Source: Spinellus fusiger | Lineage: Eukaryota > Mucoromycota > Mucoromycetes > Mucorales > Phycomycetaceae | Length of the DNA: 64,000 nt | Direction of reading: 5' to 3' | NCBI GenBank assembly: GCA_025094145.1 | Contig: JALLLS010000027.1 | Location: 62,001 to 126,000 of the forward strand | Shown here: one piece after another, positions 1-13,116 of the stretch | How the letters are laid out: every line of letters begins with the position of its first letter | Position numbering within the stretch: position 1 is the first letter of the stretch | Translations under genes and position numbers: made by a program | The notes under the pieces: generated by a model | Told to the model about the DNA's origin: nothing | The model's input: the letters and a program-made list of their open reading frames with translations, nothing else | Database searches by the model: none

Positions 1-71
1 CAAGTCATTGAAAGCAAGTCACATATTGTTGTGTCCTTGTCCCTGTCTCTCTCTCAGTTTCTTTTTTCTTT

Positions 72-103
<32 letters not shown>

Positions 104-106
104 CTA

Positions 107-1363
107 ATGACCACACGTGAAGAGAGTCCAGTACCAGAGCAGCTACTGCAACAAAATTTGGCAGCAGAAAAGGTGGTAGAAGAAAGAGTAGAGGAAGAGG
201 AAGAAGAAGAGTATTCAGTGGAGGAGTTGGAAAAGGGTGCTGCATTACTACAGGCCATTGTCCTTGGCCAAGAGGTAATGTCGAGTCAGACAAACAAACA
301 AACAAACAAACAAACAAACAATAGGAAGAAGCCAAGGCACTCGTCTCTGGTGGTGCCGATATCTGTTTCAGAGACACCTTAGGACGCACCTCCCTTCATT
401 ATGCTGCTGAACACGGACACTTGGCCATGGTCGAGTGGCTGTTATCAGAAAACCACCCTTACAATCTAGTCGATGCAAAGGACGTGACAGCAGGTGAATT
501 GGCACTGGCAAACAAGCATGAGGAGGTGTATGACCGCCTTGTTTCTGAAGGTACTCGCGCAGAACTCATTCTCCGTGCTCTGAAGGCTGCCTTTGGAGAC
601 GAGACAGAAGTACCTAACGAAGACTACCTGCACCAGAAACTCCATTATGATAACGACAAGCTATTAGATGAGAACAATGATGCTGTGATGATGGGATGGG
701 AGGGTCCTTTGATGGTGGAGCATGCCAAAGTGATGTGTCCTCGTGAAGGCCTGTCTGTGCTGAATGTTGGGTTTGGACTGGGACTGATAGATACTGAACT
801 GCAAAAGTACAAGCCTGCCCACCACTACATTATTGAGGCCCATCCTGATGTGTATGCTCATATGAAATCCCTAGGCTGGGATACTCGTCCTGGTGTGACT
901 ATTCTGTTTGGGAGATGGCAGGACATGGTGCCTACAATTACTCACACATTTGATGGTATCTTCTTTGACACATATGGAGGTAGGTGAACAGTCCAATCCC
1001 TCGCCAGACACTGACAGAGTAGAGTTCTACGATGACTTGCGGTTCTTCCATGATGCTGTGCCCAACTTACTCGCTACGGAGGGTATCTACACATGGTTCA
1101 ATGGATTGGGAGCCACCAACCAATTCTTCCATGATGTGTATTGTCGTGTGTCTGAGGTGGATCTGCGTGACTTTGGCTTGAGCACAGAGTATGTAGAGAT
1201 GCTGATTCCTACTGCAGATGAAAAAGGTGTATGGGACGGTGTTCGTCAAAGGTAAGACCTCCACATCAAGTGGTTCCTCAAGTGGTTCTCATCAAACCCA
1301 CTGTTGATTAGATATTGGGTGCTGGAGACCTACAAGCTGCCCATCTGTAGATTCTTAACTTAG
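107..1363 (+). CDS. RMT2: Protein arginine N5-methyltransferase 2 (Rmt2-like)
   Basis: Four exons: 107-274, 325-979, 1023-1251, 1312-1363 (367 aa). The family methylates the delta nitrogen of an arginine in ribosomal protein L12 using SAM (known for yeast Rmt2). Residues about 74-95 form an ankyrin-like unit (TSLHYAAEHGH). The SAM-binding motif NVGFGLGL lies near residue 203 and the FDTYGE acceptor-side motif near 275. The start at 107 follows a pyrimidine-rich tract; an in-frame ATG at 8 would add a Phe/Ser/Leu-rich stretch that looks like untranslated leader. Intron 1 holds a (CAAA)n repeat, and intron 2 is only 43 nt. It ends 115 nt from the convergent uL15 gene. Slightly shorter than yeast Rmt2. 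Family assignment is firm; the last splice is phase-consistent but rests on few residues. Confidence 0.9.
290..321. repeat. (CAAA)n microsatellite in RMT2 intron 1
   Basis: Eight or so CAAA units fill most of the 50-nt intron, directly before the acceptor. Confidence 0.9.
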
Positions 1364-1478
1364 ATTTGTTTTTATGCACTGTACATTATAGGCTGTCATA
1401 TTATACACAACAATGCCATTTTTTATTATCATTATCATTGAACAAGAGGAAACAAAGAAAAGCAAAATCTATTGGAGC

Positions 1479-2115
1479 TTAAGCAATGAGCTCAACAACA
1501 CCACCAGCAGCCTTGATTTTCTCCTCAGCACGACGAGAGACAAAGCGAGTGCGGACAATGGCAGCCTGGCTAATGTCACCCTTTGCCAATACCTTGCCGT
1601 AACCGTGCTCGAGGGCATCAATGACAGGCACCTTCTCGGTGTTCTTGTACTGCTCACGGACACCTTCACCAGCCAAAGTCCAGAGGGTGTTGAGGTTGAC
1701 GACGGGACGCCAGTACTGGTTTCTCTTCAAGTGGAAGTGACGCATACCGACTTTACCAAAGTAACCAGGATGGTACTTATCCATGTTGATACGGTGGTGG
1801 TGCTGGCCACCAGCAAGACCACGACCACCAGGATGCTTTCTGTGCTTTCCAACACGACCGTGACCGGCGGAGACGTGTCCACGCTTCTTTCTGTTGTGGT
1901 GAAGTCTGGTAGGCTAAACAAGCATGGGATGAGTGAATGATGAAGTGGAGAGCAGGTGGTGGTTGGTAGTGGTATGTGTGTTATCGATGGTGGATCAATA
2001 GTGGATCAATAGTGGGTGGATCAATGCGTCAATGAATGCATTGATCTATTGACGTATGGACGTATGGACGTATGGATGGTGTGCTAGCCTAGGATGGATT
2101 CAATGCACTTACCAT
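1479..2115 (-). CDS. RPL28: 60S ribosomal protein uL15 (yeast L28 / human L27a)
   Basis: Two coding exons: 2113-2115 (the ATG alone) and 1479-1913, with a 199-nt intron at 1914-2112. The product is 145 aa, close to the usual length. The N-terminus reads MPTRLHH, followed by basic [10 protein letters not shown] and the glycine-rich HPGGRG and GGQHHH blocks. The C-terminus [10 protein letters not shown] is diagnostic. It is a structural protein of the large ribosomal subunit, assembled in the nucleolus. The donor (ATG|GTAAGT) directly follows the start codon, so exon 1 carries no other codon. The intron holds short direct repeats (ACGTATGG units near 2050-2075). It shares an upstream region with the divergent TAF5 gene. 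Confidence 0.95.
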
Positions 2116-2643
2116 CTTGAACTTGCAAGTTGCAGAAAAAGGAGGGTTCTTTGAAGACTATCAAATGGGTGGGATGGCACCGGGATTCATTCAAAGACCG
2201 ACAAAATGCGATCTATGTTCGGGTCGGATATATGGATTGTGAATCCGGCCTTTAGGGAATGATGAGTTAGGAATTGTGGATGAATGGATTGTGAATTTAG
2301 GACTTAGTATTTAGGAATTAGGAATTAGTATTTAGTATTTAAAAACAATCATCGTTCTCTTAGGTAAGTACTACATCATCTTCTCCATTCAATCACAAGG
2401 AAACAATATTGCCATTTATAAACTACATTAAAAAGAATAAAAATCTCCATGAATTCAAGACGGAGGCACTTTTTTATTTATATTTATGGACCTTAACATT
2501 TCAGTGCATTGAATTCTATTCAAGCATCATGATTGTGACGTGCTTTTACAATGTGCAAATATTAAGACGTCATCCAAGTGTCAATAGCATTTTATCTTTA
2601 CGCCTAAGTAAAGAGCTCTTCTTCTGTATGAGCCCAGTTTGTC
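2116..2643. promoter_or_regulatory. Divergent promoter region, uL15 / TAF5
   Basis: This 528-bp gene-free interval lies between the start codons of uL15 (minus) and TAF5 (plus) and must hold both promoters. It contains imperfect repeats of GGATTGTGAAT and TTAGGAATTAG around 2230-2340. I cannot identify specific factor sites. The function is inferred from gene orientation only. Confidence 0.5.
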
Positions 2644-2709
2644 ATGTCCAATTCACCAGCACAACTGCAGAATTTACCCACGTCGGGTCCACCAGGGCCA
2701 ATCAATGAA

Positions 2710-2744
<35 letters not shown>

Positions 2745-2807
2745 ACAACAGCAACAACAACAGCAACAGCAACAGCAACCACCTCCTCACCCAAACCAAC
2801 AACAGAC

Positions 2808-2838
<31 letters not shown>

Positions 2839-5734
2839 CCTCATCCCCACCCTAACCAGCAGCAACAGCAACAACATCATAGTATTATTGAACAGTCCCA
2901 ACCTTCTGCTTCTTCTGCCAATATACCCTCTCAAGCTGACCTTGATAAAATTGTAGCCTCTTACCTACAGAAAAAGGGCTACAAAGCAACAGAAGCCATC
3001 TTCCTGCGTGAGTCAGTAGGAAACACACAAAGCCTGGAGGACTTATCCCAAGAGTTTGTTCCTCCTGCTGATATCAAATCTGTCCCAAGTCATGTCCTTA
3101 AATACAAAGATGCTGAACAGGGCGACCCAGACGCCTACAACGTGAGCTATAAGCACCTGAGAGAGTGGATTGAGAATTCATTGGACTGGTACAAGGTGAA
3201 GGAGGAGATAGCACCCACCCATAGCAGTAGAAGTACTAGCAGTGAACTTATATGCCTGTTTCTTAGCCCGAGTTGCGTTCTGTTCTCTTTCCTATCTTTG
3301 TCCATGCCCACCTTGATCTTGTCAGCAAAAACCTGCCTGAACAAGGTGCGCCTAGTGAATAGAATAGAAGAGGGACGAGTGAAGACTGATGTCTTTTTTT
3401 TTCTTTTTCTTTTTCTTTTCTTTTTCTTTCTTTCTTTCCTCGTTATCAGCCAAATACTTTATGGAAACCTACAAAGACGATCACGTTGAATTACACACGC
3501 CTGATTTGAATCGACTCACTACGATTACGGATCCACAACATGTGAGAGAGAATGAATTGGCACAGATGTACAGAAACAACAAGTACAACCTGCGAATGTC
3601 CAGTGTTCCTTTTGAACTCTTCTTGAATTACCTTCAGGACAACAAGTTTATGCTTCTGCTTCGAATTGTGAACCAGTATTTAAATATCCAAGGTAGGCCA
3701 AGCAAGTACCATAGAAAGGGAGAATTTACTTTGGGAGAGTGCAGTGGTCCATGGGAAACTCTTGAAATCCGCAGGCGGATTGGAAATGGACGATGTTATT
3801 GGGATTACAGGACATGATTCACAGCAGATCGAGGCATTCAATCAGCAGAACATTCAACTTGGACAATCTCATATGGATCCCTCATTCAAAGAAGAGATTG
3901 AACAGACACTCAAGGAAAGAGATGCTGCCAAAAGAGACGATATGGGTGATATGGTACATGCGACAACAACAAACACACAGTGAATAACAGTGAGGTGTGT
4001 GTTTGTGTGTGTGTGTGTCTATCTATTATTATTATTATTAGGCGAATGGAGAAACAACACCTTCGTTGCTGGAGACATTCCGACGTGTAAGATTAGAGTC
4101 CATGACAGATGGACCTGCATTTGGAGATATTCCTGCTCCTCCTTAGTAAGTCTGCTACCATCACGCTACAGAAGGATGTTGACGCTTTAGTTAGTCGTGG
4201 CACTGATATTCAGGCCGAGATTGACGCATTGAAGGATCTGGGCAAGCGTATTTCACTAGGAAGTGCATCCTTACCAAGTATTTGCTGCTACACATTCCAC
4301 AATGCCCATGACAGGTAAGCCACTCTATGGTATAGGGTGTTGACTCGGTGCTAGTCTCAATTGCGTTACTACGACCCAAGATGCGAGTCTTTTGGCAGGA
4401 GGATTCTCAGAGTCCTACATTAAAATATGGAGTCTCAAGGGAGATAAGCTTCGGAGCCTTCGAAGTACTATCAATCCAGCGCATGTCAATGACTGTAACT
4501 ATGCTTTAGACACGACTGCAAAAGTCTAAATGGTTTGGTAGATGCTGATTTGAATAGACAAAAAGAGCGCCACGGATCTGAATATAAGCGGTTGGTGGGC
4601 CATGCGGGTCCTGTTTATGGACTTAGTTTTAGCCATGACAATAAGTATTTGATTTCATGTTCTGAGGACAAAACAGGTAAAAATGAGTCGTATTGAACAG
4701 CGAGAAACAAAACGAAACGAAACAAAAAGGCTCAATGTCCATGGGCACTCTTCTTATTTATTAGCACGCCTGTGGAGTACTCAGACATTCACAAATCTCG
4801 TCTGTTACAAGGGACATAACTATCCTATTTGGGATGTGGATTTTGGTCCCTTTGGCTTTTATTTTGCAACTGCCTCGCATGATCGAACAGCAAGACTGTG
4901 GAGTTGTGACCAGATCCACCCTCTGCGTATCTTTGCTGGCCATCTTTCTGATGTAGATGTAAGCATCCACACTTTGCTTGGATAAGTGATTGACGGGCCT
5001 TGCATAGACTGTTAAATTCCATCCAAACTCTAAATACCTTGTCACTGGTTCAAGTGATCGCACAGCTCGGTTATGGGATGTACAGAGAGGATCTTGTGTG
5101 CGTGTGTTTACTGGACATACTGGGGCTATCAAAACAGTGGCTGTGTCTCCCAATGGTCGTCTGATGGCTTCTGCAGGTAAGTTTCGATGGACTTGCCACC
5201 TATTCACTGTGTCTATAGGAGAGGACAAGTCTATTATCGTATGGGATCTTGGATCTGGAAGACAGTTGAAACACATGACTGGACATACTGGATTTATCTA
5301 CTCGCTTGACTTTAGTGCAGATAGCAATGTGCTTGTTTCTGGGGGTTCTGATGGTACAGTGCGTGTGTGGGATGTCAACAAAGAGACAGACGCTACTTCT
5401 TCTTCTCTGGTTGGGGGAGCTCATCCAAGTGACAGTAAACGGATACGAGTGGATGAGTCATCTAGAAATGAAGAAAGAAATGAAAAAAAGGATAAGAAAG
5501 AAGGCACAAGAAAAGCAAAAGAAGACGAGAAACGCAAAAAGGGCATTGCTGAAAGGTAATGTATACAAGGAAATATACGATTTTAATAGTGTTTTTATTA
5601 TTTATTATTATTGTAGTAATGATCATCTTGGTGTATTTCCTACAAAGAACACACCTATTTACGATGTTAAATTTACAAATCGTAATTTGTGTCTTGTCTC
5701 GGGTGCTTTTACTTCTCCTAGCACCGACGGTTAA
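2644..5734 (+). CDS. TAF5: TFIID subunit TAF5 (WD40 repeat)
   Basis: Twelve exons: 2644-3195, 3267-3345, 3450-3692, 3745-3953, 4042-4145, 4195-4314, 4355-4494, 4542-4676, 4765-4958, 5008-5176, 5219-5555, 5617-5734. Phases agree and give 799 aa, about the length of human TAF5. TAF5 is a scaffold subunit of general transcription factor TFIID, in the nucleus. Residues about 23-80 are polyglutamine with two short proline-rich breaks. A LisH motif follows (about 99-130, [14 protein letters not shown]), then the TAF5 NTD2 domain ([11 protein letters not shown]), then about six WD40 repeats (for example [14 protein letters not shown]). The C-terminus is the family's [17 protein letters not shown] signature. 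A lysine-rich insert (about residues 710-750) interrupts the last blades. Introns are 40-106 nt and were placed by phase plus family conservation. Confidence 0.93.
2710..2868 (+). repeat. CAG/CAA repeat coding polyglutamine in TAF5
   Basis: Mixed CAG and CAA codons encode the N-terminal polyglutamine of TAF5, broken twice by Pro/His-rich segments. Mixed codons suggest selection for the amino acid rather than pure slippage. Confidence 0.9.
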
Positions 5735-6066
5735 TCAAACAAAAGCATATTCCACTGATTCAAACAATAGAAAATAAAGACAGAAAAATCACCCTTCTTC
5801 TTTATTGGCTTTATACTGTGTTTTAATTTGAATAGTAAAGAATGGAAGTGGAAAGAGTGTTTTTATATAGGAAGAAGAGGCATATAAAATACACAGCATA
5901 AAATACAAAGTATACAGCATAAGAGTGTGACAATAAAAACGACACATGTGAGCAAGTGTGACTGTCAAATAACGAAATATATTATCGCGTTGATCTATCA
6001 CTGCTTTACGTGTATCTGGACTGAGGAGCGATCTCCACTTTTTAATATTGAATAAACAGTACCAAC

Positions 6067-9000
6067 ATGACAAGCAACTCGTTTATTCTTCACGATGAAC
6101 TTCTTCGATTACAAGAAGACAGTGTCTCTAACTACTATATTGCTAATGAGGTCGTTATCCATGGGCGCAGCGACCATGAACTTGCCAGATACCTTAATGG
6201 TAACACTTTCAATGACACTTCTACATGAAGACTGAAGCCACCTTCAACTTCTATTAGATATTACCGACAAAATAGAAGTGAATTCAGAGGCTATTAGTGA
6301 CCCACTCGTATACGATAAAATAAGAAGTTTCTTAAAGTAGGTTGAGTCATGCAGAGACAGTATATTTAAAAGCATGATATCTACAGACACTTTACTACTG
6401 CCAATGAACGTATTTTGGCTCGTTTAATGGACATCATTTTATCAGGTAAACAATAAAATCACTGGACACTATTAGTACTCAAGCGTGGACTCTCTCTTTC
6501 TCTTTCTTTTTCTTTTTCTTTCTTTTTTTAGCCTTCAGAGCTGAAGTCAAGGCTACAGCAGAAGACTTGGAAAACAACGAAAAGGAGACATTTTCAGAAC
6601 ACCGTCATTTCCTGGAATTGTATGGATTTATATTGCATTGGTTTCTTTTGTCTGCAGAAGAAAAGTCGGGGGCAGCTACAACAAGAGCAAAGGTGAGGGA
6701 ATTGTCCTATACATTGAGTTGTTTATGCTCTCTTTACAGAAAGGAAAAGCACGTACAGACGATACAAAACGATATGATTGGAGTACTCAGAAGCAGAAAG
6801 CATTTGAGATTGTTGGCTGGCTCCTTGAATTAAGACTAACAAAAATATGGACATTGACTCCTGAACGTAATACATTTATTGGGTTAGTATCTCTCTCTCT
6901 CTCTTTCTTTCTTTCTCTTTCTCATGGAGTATGTTTGTAAATGAGATTCTTTTTTTTTTTATTTTTTTTATTCTTTTTATTATTATGCGTGCTTGCTAAT
7001 AGAACACTTTTTTAGTCTGTTTACTAAACCAGCTTATCAAATATTCGAGAATCCTGCTAATGCCAAATCAAGTGAGATCAAAAGACGTGTCTTCAAGGTA
7101 CTTGGGCTATGCATTAAACACTATCAGCATGCATTTGGTATGATGTCTACTGGCTAAAGAGATACTCATTCCATTGATATTTTCTCTGTAGCTGCACAAA
7201 CCACAATGATGCAGAATCTTCAATACTGGGAACAGTCAGCTGAACCCATGGCAGAATTCATCCACTATCTTGTAGAGCAACAGAGCTATACACAATTAGT
7301 GGATGAGATCCTGAGAGAGATCGGAAACAAGGAATTCAAAGAAACTACAACAAAAGAACTCAAGGATACACCCAATGCCAAGACATTCTCGACTTTTTTA
7401 CAGAAACTAGCTGATCTCTTGCCAAAGATCATCCTTAAAAATCTGGGTGTGCTTATCCATCAATTGGAGAGTGAGGTACATTAGGAAAGTATCCTGTCTA
7501 TGATCTCATGCTGTATTTAGTCTTATACAATTCGTATGGCCATTATTGATATTCTGGGCGTGCTTATTATAAATCTGTCAAAGCAAGAAGAAGAGAGCCC
7601 TGTTCATACAGACCAAATCAATGGATTCTTTGATATTCTGGAAGAGCGCATGTTAGACCCTATTGCCTTTTGTAGATCCAAGGTGCTTCAGACTTATTTA
7701 CGCTTGTTGGAGTAAGTACGAATGGAGTTTAGAGTATAGAATAAAGTGATGTAATTGCTGATGAACCAACTATATTGATCAGTCTACGCACGAAATTCCC
7801 TAAGCGACGCCATGCCTTGGGTGTGCTCGCTCTTCGTCACCTGGAAGACAAGAGCAGCTCAGTGCGAAAATATTCTATTCGCGTATTGACCAGATTAATC
7901 TCAACTCACCCTTTCAGTATCTATGGTGGTGAACTTGACTTGGAGGAATGGCAAAAGAGATTGGACAGACTAAAAGCTGAAATTGCAGTATGTATGTACA
8001 TCTGCATTAGTTCACTATTGACCGTTGTTTTGATAGGGTGTACAATCTCCCAACATGGAACCAGGCGTAGCAGATACAACAGTCACTGTAGAAGAGGACC
8101 CGAAAGTGCGGGAAGCAGAGCATGGAGAAGATGTCGTTATGGAAGAAGCACAACAAGATACAGAAAATGATGAGAGTGAACCTATGGAGACAAATACAGT
8201 CGAGACAAGAGCACCACCTATGCCAGTTGTTTCTCATGAAAAGATGCAGCAATTACTGCTGATGAAGGCATTTCATATAGATGCTGTTCGATTTATTAAG
8301 CAAGTGCACAAGGCTATGCCCACTATTTCTCAATTGCTTTCATCCAAAACCAAAGCAGAAGTATTGGAGGCCATGGACTTTTTGGTAGTATCGTTTAACT
8401 ACAAGATTAGCCTGGCAGCTGTAAGTGGTATCATAAAGGAGTAGGGAACAAATTTCACACTCAACTGTTACTAGGATGGTATCAAACGAATGCTGCATTT
8501 AATATGGACAAAAGACACAAGTGATGAAGGAAAAGGTGTAAAAATGAAACTTCTCCATAGCTACAAGAGCCTTTATCTGGACATGGACGCCAATTTGTCA
8601 AGACGTGATAATGTCAATGCAATTGCCAGAAATCTCATAAAGTTAACCTTTAACACTACATTAGCTGAATTAACTTCATTGGAACAACTTTTGAGTACAC
8701 TCATGACAGAGGAGGCTGTATCAGACGATGTTGTCGAGCGACTGTGGAGTGTCTATGGCATGTGAATAGGATATAATTTTAGTTTATTAACCCCTATTTC
8801 AATCTAGGTTTTGTCAAAGGAAATATTCCAAAAGCCCAAAGACGAGGGGCCATTATCATTCTTGGCATACTAGCAAAGGCTAGAACAGAAATCGTCACAG
8901 AAAAGGTTCATTTACTTTTACGTATTGGGTTAGGGCCTCTGGGAAAAGTAAGTTTGTGGAGTAGAGTGCACCTATTCATAAAATATTAGGAAGATTTGAC

Positions 9001-11243
9001 TCTGGCAAGATATACATGCATTGCTCTCCAGAGATTGACTGGAGCAAAAAGAGAAAAAGGTAAGCATATATAGTAGCATAGGTATCAATGCATTCTGTCT
9101 AGGCCGTGGAGTACATGAAGGTGTTCGCTTTCCTATGCAACATGCAATGTTTGCAAGGCTAAGAGAGATGGTGGAGAGTCCAAGCAATTCTATGGAATGG
9201 TAATAAGACGAATATAAATTCAATTACAACCAAAACACTCATCTTTGGTGTTATCGACATCTTTGTTACTTTAGGTTTAGTGGCACTGAGCAGGCATTGA
9301 ACACCATTTACTTGTTGGGTGAGCACCCTGATATTCTTTGTGCAGATATCATTAGAGTCAAAGCAGCCAAAGTGTTTGATAGCCCAGAGCGTGTAGAAAC
9401 ATCCTCTGCTTTGGATGAGCCACTTGGGGATATTATGGATATTGACTATGATATGAGCATGACACAGCAGTCTCTTCCATTTCCTCAGCAACCCATACAC
9501 CACAGTGCATTTGAACTTAGTCAACTGTTCTTTATTGTTGGCCATATAGCCTTGAAGCAGATTGTTCATCTTGAAATTGTGGAGGCAGCCTGGAAGAGAA
9601 AAAAGGCAAAGAAAACTGGTAACTTTTCTTTCTCTTTATATTTATAAATTAAAGAAAAATAGGATTTTTATTAACCTCTTCAGTATAGATACCGAGAAGA
9701 AACAGAATGCTATGGATGAAGAACTTGAACAAGTAAATGGTACATCAGAAGATGATATTGGTGATGCTATCACACGTATTCGTGAGCGAGAGATTCTTTT
9801 TGGTCCCAATTCTCTGTTAGCTAGGTTCGGACCTATGCTAACAGAAGTCTGCACCCGCAACAAGATGTATACAGTAATATCTCTCCAAACATTGAAACAA
9901 TTGGCTAACTTAACTTTTAAAGGATCGTACACTGCAGATCACTGCTACACTGGCTCTTGCCAAATTCATGTGTGTGAGCTCAGACTTTTGTGAAAAGAAT
10001 CTCCAACTTCTATTTACCATTCTTGAAAAGTCAAAGGATCCAACTATCCGTAGCAACATTGTTATTGCTTTGGGTGACATGGCTGTATGTTTCAACACAC
10101 TTATTGACGAAAACATCACCTTTCTCTATAATCGACTTGGAGATGAAGATGCACTTGTAAAGAAAAATGCTGTGATGGTTCTTACCCATTTGATCTTGAA
10201 TGGCATGGTGAAAGTGAGGGGTCAGATTAGTGAGATGGCAAAATGCTTGGAAGATCAAGATCAACGTATTGCTGATCTTGCTAAACTATTCTTTACTGAG
10301 TTGGCTACAAAAGACAATGCCATTTATAACAATCTCCCGGATATTATCAGTAATCTGACTAACAGTGAACCCAAGGTGGAGGAGGAGACATTCCATAGGA
10401 TTATGAAGTTCATATTTTCATTTGAATTTACAGAAAAGGTATACTAATATAGACAAATAAGAAATAGAAAATAAGAAATAGAAAACTCCTGCTAATGAGA
10501 TGGATTAGGAAAAACAAGCAGAAAATGTTATCGATAAGCTATGTCAGAGATTCCAGACTACCGACGATAAGCGAGTCTGGCGTGATATTTCATTTTGTTT
10601 GTCTCTTATGCCTTTTAAATCAGAGCGCAGCTTCCGTAAACTGCTGGAGTGCATGTCATCTTACCAAGATAAGCTACATGAAGAGTCTGTTCACAAGAGC
10701 TTTTTAGAAATTATTGCAAAGGTATCTATAGTGCCTCTACTGGGAGTTTAATTCTGCACAAGGCTTATATTTAACTCTCCTTACTATAGGGACGCACTCA
10801 AAAATTACCAAAAGCTGAATTGAAGACACTCATTGATGAGCTCGAGCAAAAGATTGAGAAGAACAGTGGGATAACAAAAGAAGAGCTTGCGAAAAAGGCA
10901 GTAAAGCAAAGACAAGGTAAACAATACCGACTCTTCTCTTGGACTATTGTAGGAAATAGTGAACTTTGGGCTAAATATTATATTATTTTATTATTTAGCA
11001 AAAAATGTTAAGACAAACAAAGAAACTACATCTCGAAAGTCAAAGACCACCCGGAAAAGACGCCTGGAAGAGAGTGACGATGAAGAGAGTGACGATGAAT
11101 CCCTTGAATTAGATGATGACGATGATGATGAAGACGAAGACGAAGACGAAGACGAAGATGAAGACGAAGGGGAAGAAGATAAAGATGTGGTCGAGGATGA
11201 GAACTTTAAAGAAAAGGAAAAGGCAGATGATGAGGAAAACTAG
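6067..11243 (+). CDS. CND1: Condensin complex subunit 1 (CAP-D2 / Ycs4 / Cnd1)
   Basis: About 20 exons: 6067-6199, 6258-6336, 6387-6445, 6532-6692, 6740-6882, 7015-7137, 7192-7475, 7521-7711, 7783-7987, 8037-8420, 8475-~8757, 8808-8947, 8990-9059, 9103-9199, 9275-9618, 9689-9873, 9923-10438, 10509-10721, 10790-10916, 10999-11243. That is about 1,327 aa, in the family range. The protein is the HEAT-repeat non-SMC subunit of condensin, which compacts mitotic chromosomes. HEAT units are clear at HALGVLALRHLEDKSSSVRK and in the segment coded by 9923-10438 (KDPTIRSNIVIALGDMAV, DEDALVKKNAVMVLTHLI). An acidic linker near 8060-8200 and a basic then Asp/Glu-rich tail (11040-11220) are typical. The junction after exon 11 does not resolve with a standard GT donor (see findings). 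Confidence 0.93.
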
Positions 11244-11500
11244 CAAGACTTAAGGTCAAGCAAAAGAAGAAATAAAGAGGACCTGTGTATAATATAGTCT
11301 ACAAATTGACACTAAGAATATTACTGTTTATTGCTTTATCACGTCGTAGGCTTAATGACTTGCATGCTTTTGCTTGGAATTACATTGCATGCCAAGTGTT
11401 TTCTTAGATAAGATCAAAGGATATTACAATTTTATTGTATTTATATTCATTAATACTGGCTTGTTTATTGTCTATCTCTCTTTCACTTATTTTTCTTTTC

Positions 11501-13116
11501 ATGTCTTTAACTCATAATCTCCAGTCTTCAATGGTAAATCTTATAAAGAATTGCCAGACACTTTGTACAGCCTGGCTAACATGTACTTATTTCTCTGTAC
11601 TTATCTGAAATTATTGGGGTGGTTAAACTCTGATTTTTTTTATATCATTGAATAAAAATGTCAATTACAGGAACAATCCAGTATATTTAATGGTCGTTAT
11701 GAGAAAGAAACTCTTTTGGGTCAAGGCAGCTTTGGAAAGGTATGGCTTGCTGTTGATACTACATCTGGTGAAGAGGTAAATATCTTAATGATTATAGAAT
11801 TTTTTTTAGAACATAGCATATTTAATATATTGATATATTGATTAGGTTGCCATTAAAGTCGTTGACAAGGTCTCCCTTAACTCTGAGGATAAAGCCACAC
11901 ATTTAAAAGATGAAGAAGAAGTCTGTAAAGCAATTGCAGAATATATTCGACACAGAAATATTGTAGATATATATAAAGTTGAATCGACAAGTTCAGAGAT
12001 ATACATTATTATGAAATATGTCAAAGGGTGTGAACTTCTTCAGAAAATCAAAGAAGAGGGTAGACTTGCAGAAGACACTGCTCGCAAATGGTTTCAACAA
12101 ATCATTGAAGGGGTTAACCATATTCATAAGGTATGTTATTTCTACCATGTCAAATGAAAATAGTACTGATGTAGCATCTTATTATTTTAATTCTCACTAA
12201 TCTTTGCAGAATAATATCATTCATCGAGATTTGAAGCCTGAAAATGGTAAACTCATTTTAACTTCTTTTTTAATCATTGCATTATACTAATGAATTATCA
12301 TTCATAGTGCTTATTGATGAATTTGATGTTGCATGTATATGTGATTTTGGCTTTGGAAAAATTGTTGAGCCATCCGATAAACTTCAGAAATACTGTGGTA
12401 GTCCCGTCTATACAGCACCTGAAATACTTTCTGGGATGCCTTATAGTGGACCAGCAACTGATATGTGGAGTTGTGGTATCATGCTCTTTACCATGTTAAC
12501 TGGAAATCTTCCTTTCTACAGTAGCAGAATTTCAGAGCTTTTCAGAAAAATCAAAGTCAGTCTACCATCTATTCCACGCTATGTATCCCCTTTGGCAGGT
12601 CATTTACTCTCTCAACTTTTGACAAAAGATCCTCTGTCTCGAATCTCGACCGAGGATTGTCTCAATCATCCTTGGCTTACTCGAGGCTGTCTTGATTCAG
12701 ATACTTTGCCAATTATTCGACCCAAAAATATTCTACTTGTGAATCCAACTACCAAACCCACTCTCATCTCTTCAACAGCAGTCGAAATTGATCGACTAAG
12801 AATAGCTGATGAGAAACCTCGATCGTTTACAGCAAAAGATGTATCGAAGACATTCTCTACATGCAAGTTGAGCGGAGATAGGAACAAAGATACTTCAGCA
12901 CATATACTAAATTACAAGCATGATAGTACTTTACATACATCTTCGGCCACTGATAGTGTCAGTAATACTTATACAATTAAGACTTATATAGCCAGCAACG
13001 AAAGCAACAAACTGCTTCAACCACTCAAATTAAGCGATAAAAAGAAAGTCTCCTTTACCTATAATGCTTTTTTTTCCAGTATCAAGAAAGAGGAAGCTAT
13101 ACCTTTTTGGCAGTAA
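11501..13116 (+). CDS. Serine/threonine protein kinase, CAMK-like
   Basis: Five exons: 11501-11533, 11671-11775, 11846-12130, 12210-12246, 12308-13116 (422 aa). The kinase domain spans about residues 21-280. It has the glycine loop GQGSFGKV (28-35), VAIKVVDK with the ATP-binding lysine, HRDLKPEN, CDFGFGK (Mg loop), an activation segment with CGSPVYTAPEIL, and DMWSCGIMLFTMLTGNLPF. All catalytic residues are present, so it should be active. The activation segment and LTGNLPF resemble the CAMKL/AMPK-like group, but I cannot name an ortholog. The Ser/Thr-rich tail (about 280-422) has no domain I recognise. The start is uncertain: ATGs at 11501 and 11531 are in frame; choosing 11531 would make exon 1 a bare ATG. 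Confidence 0.85.
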
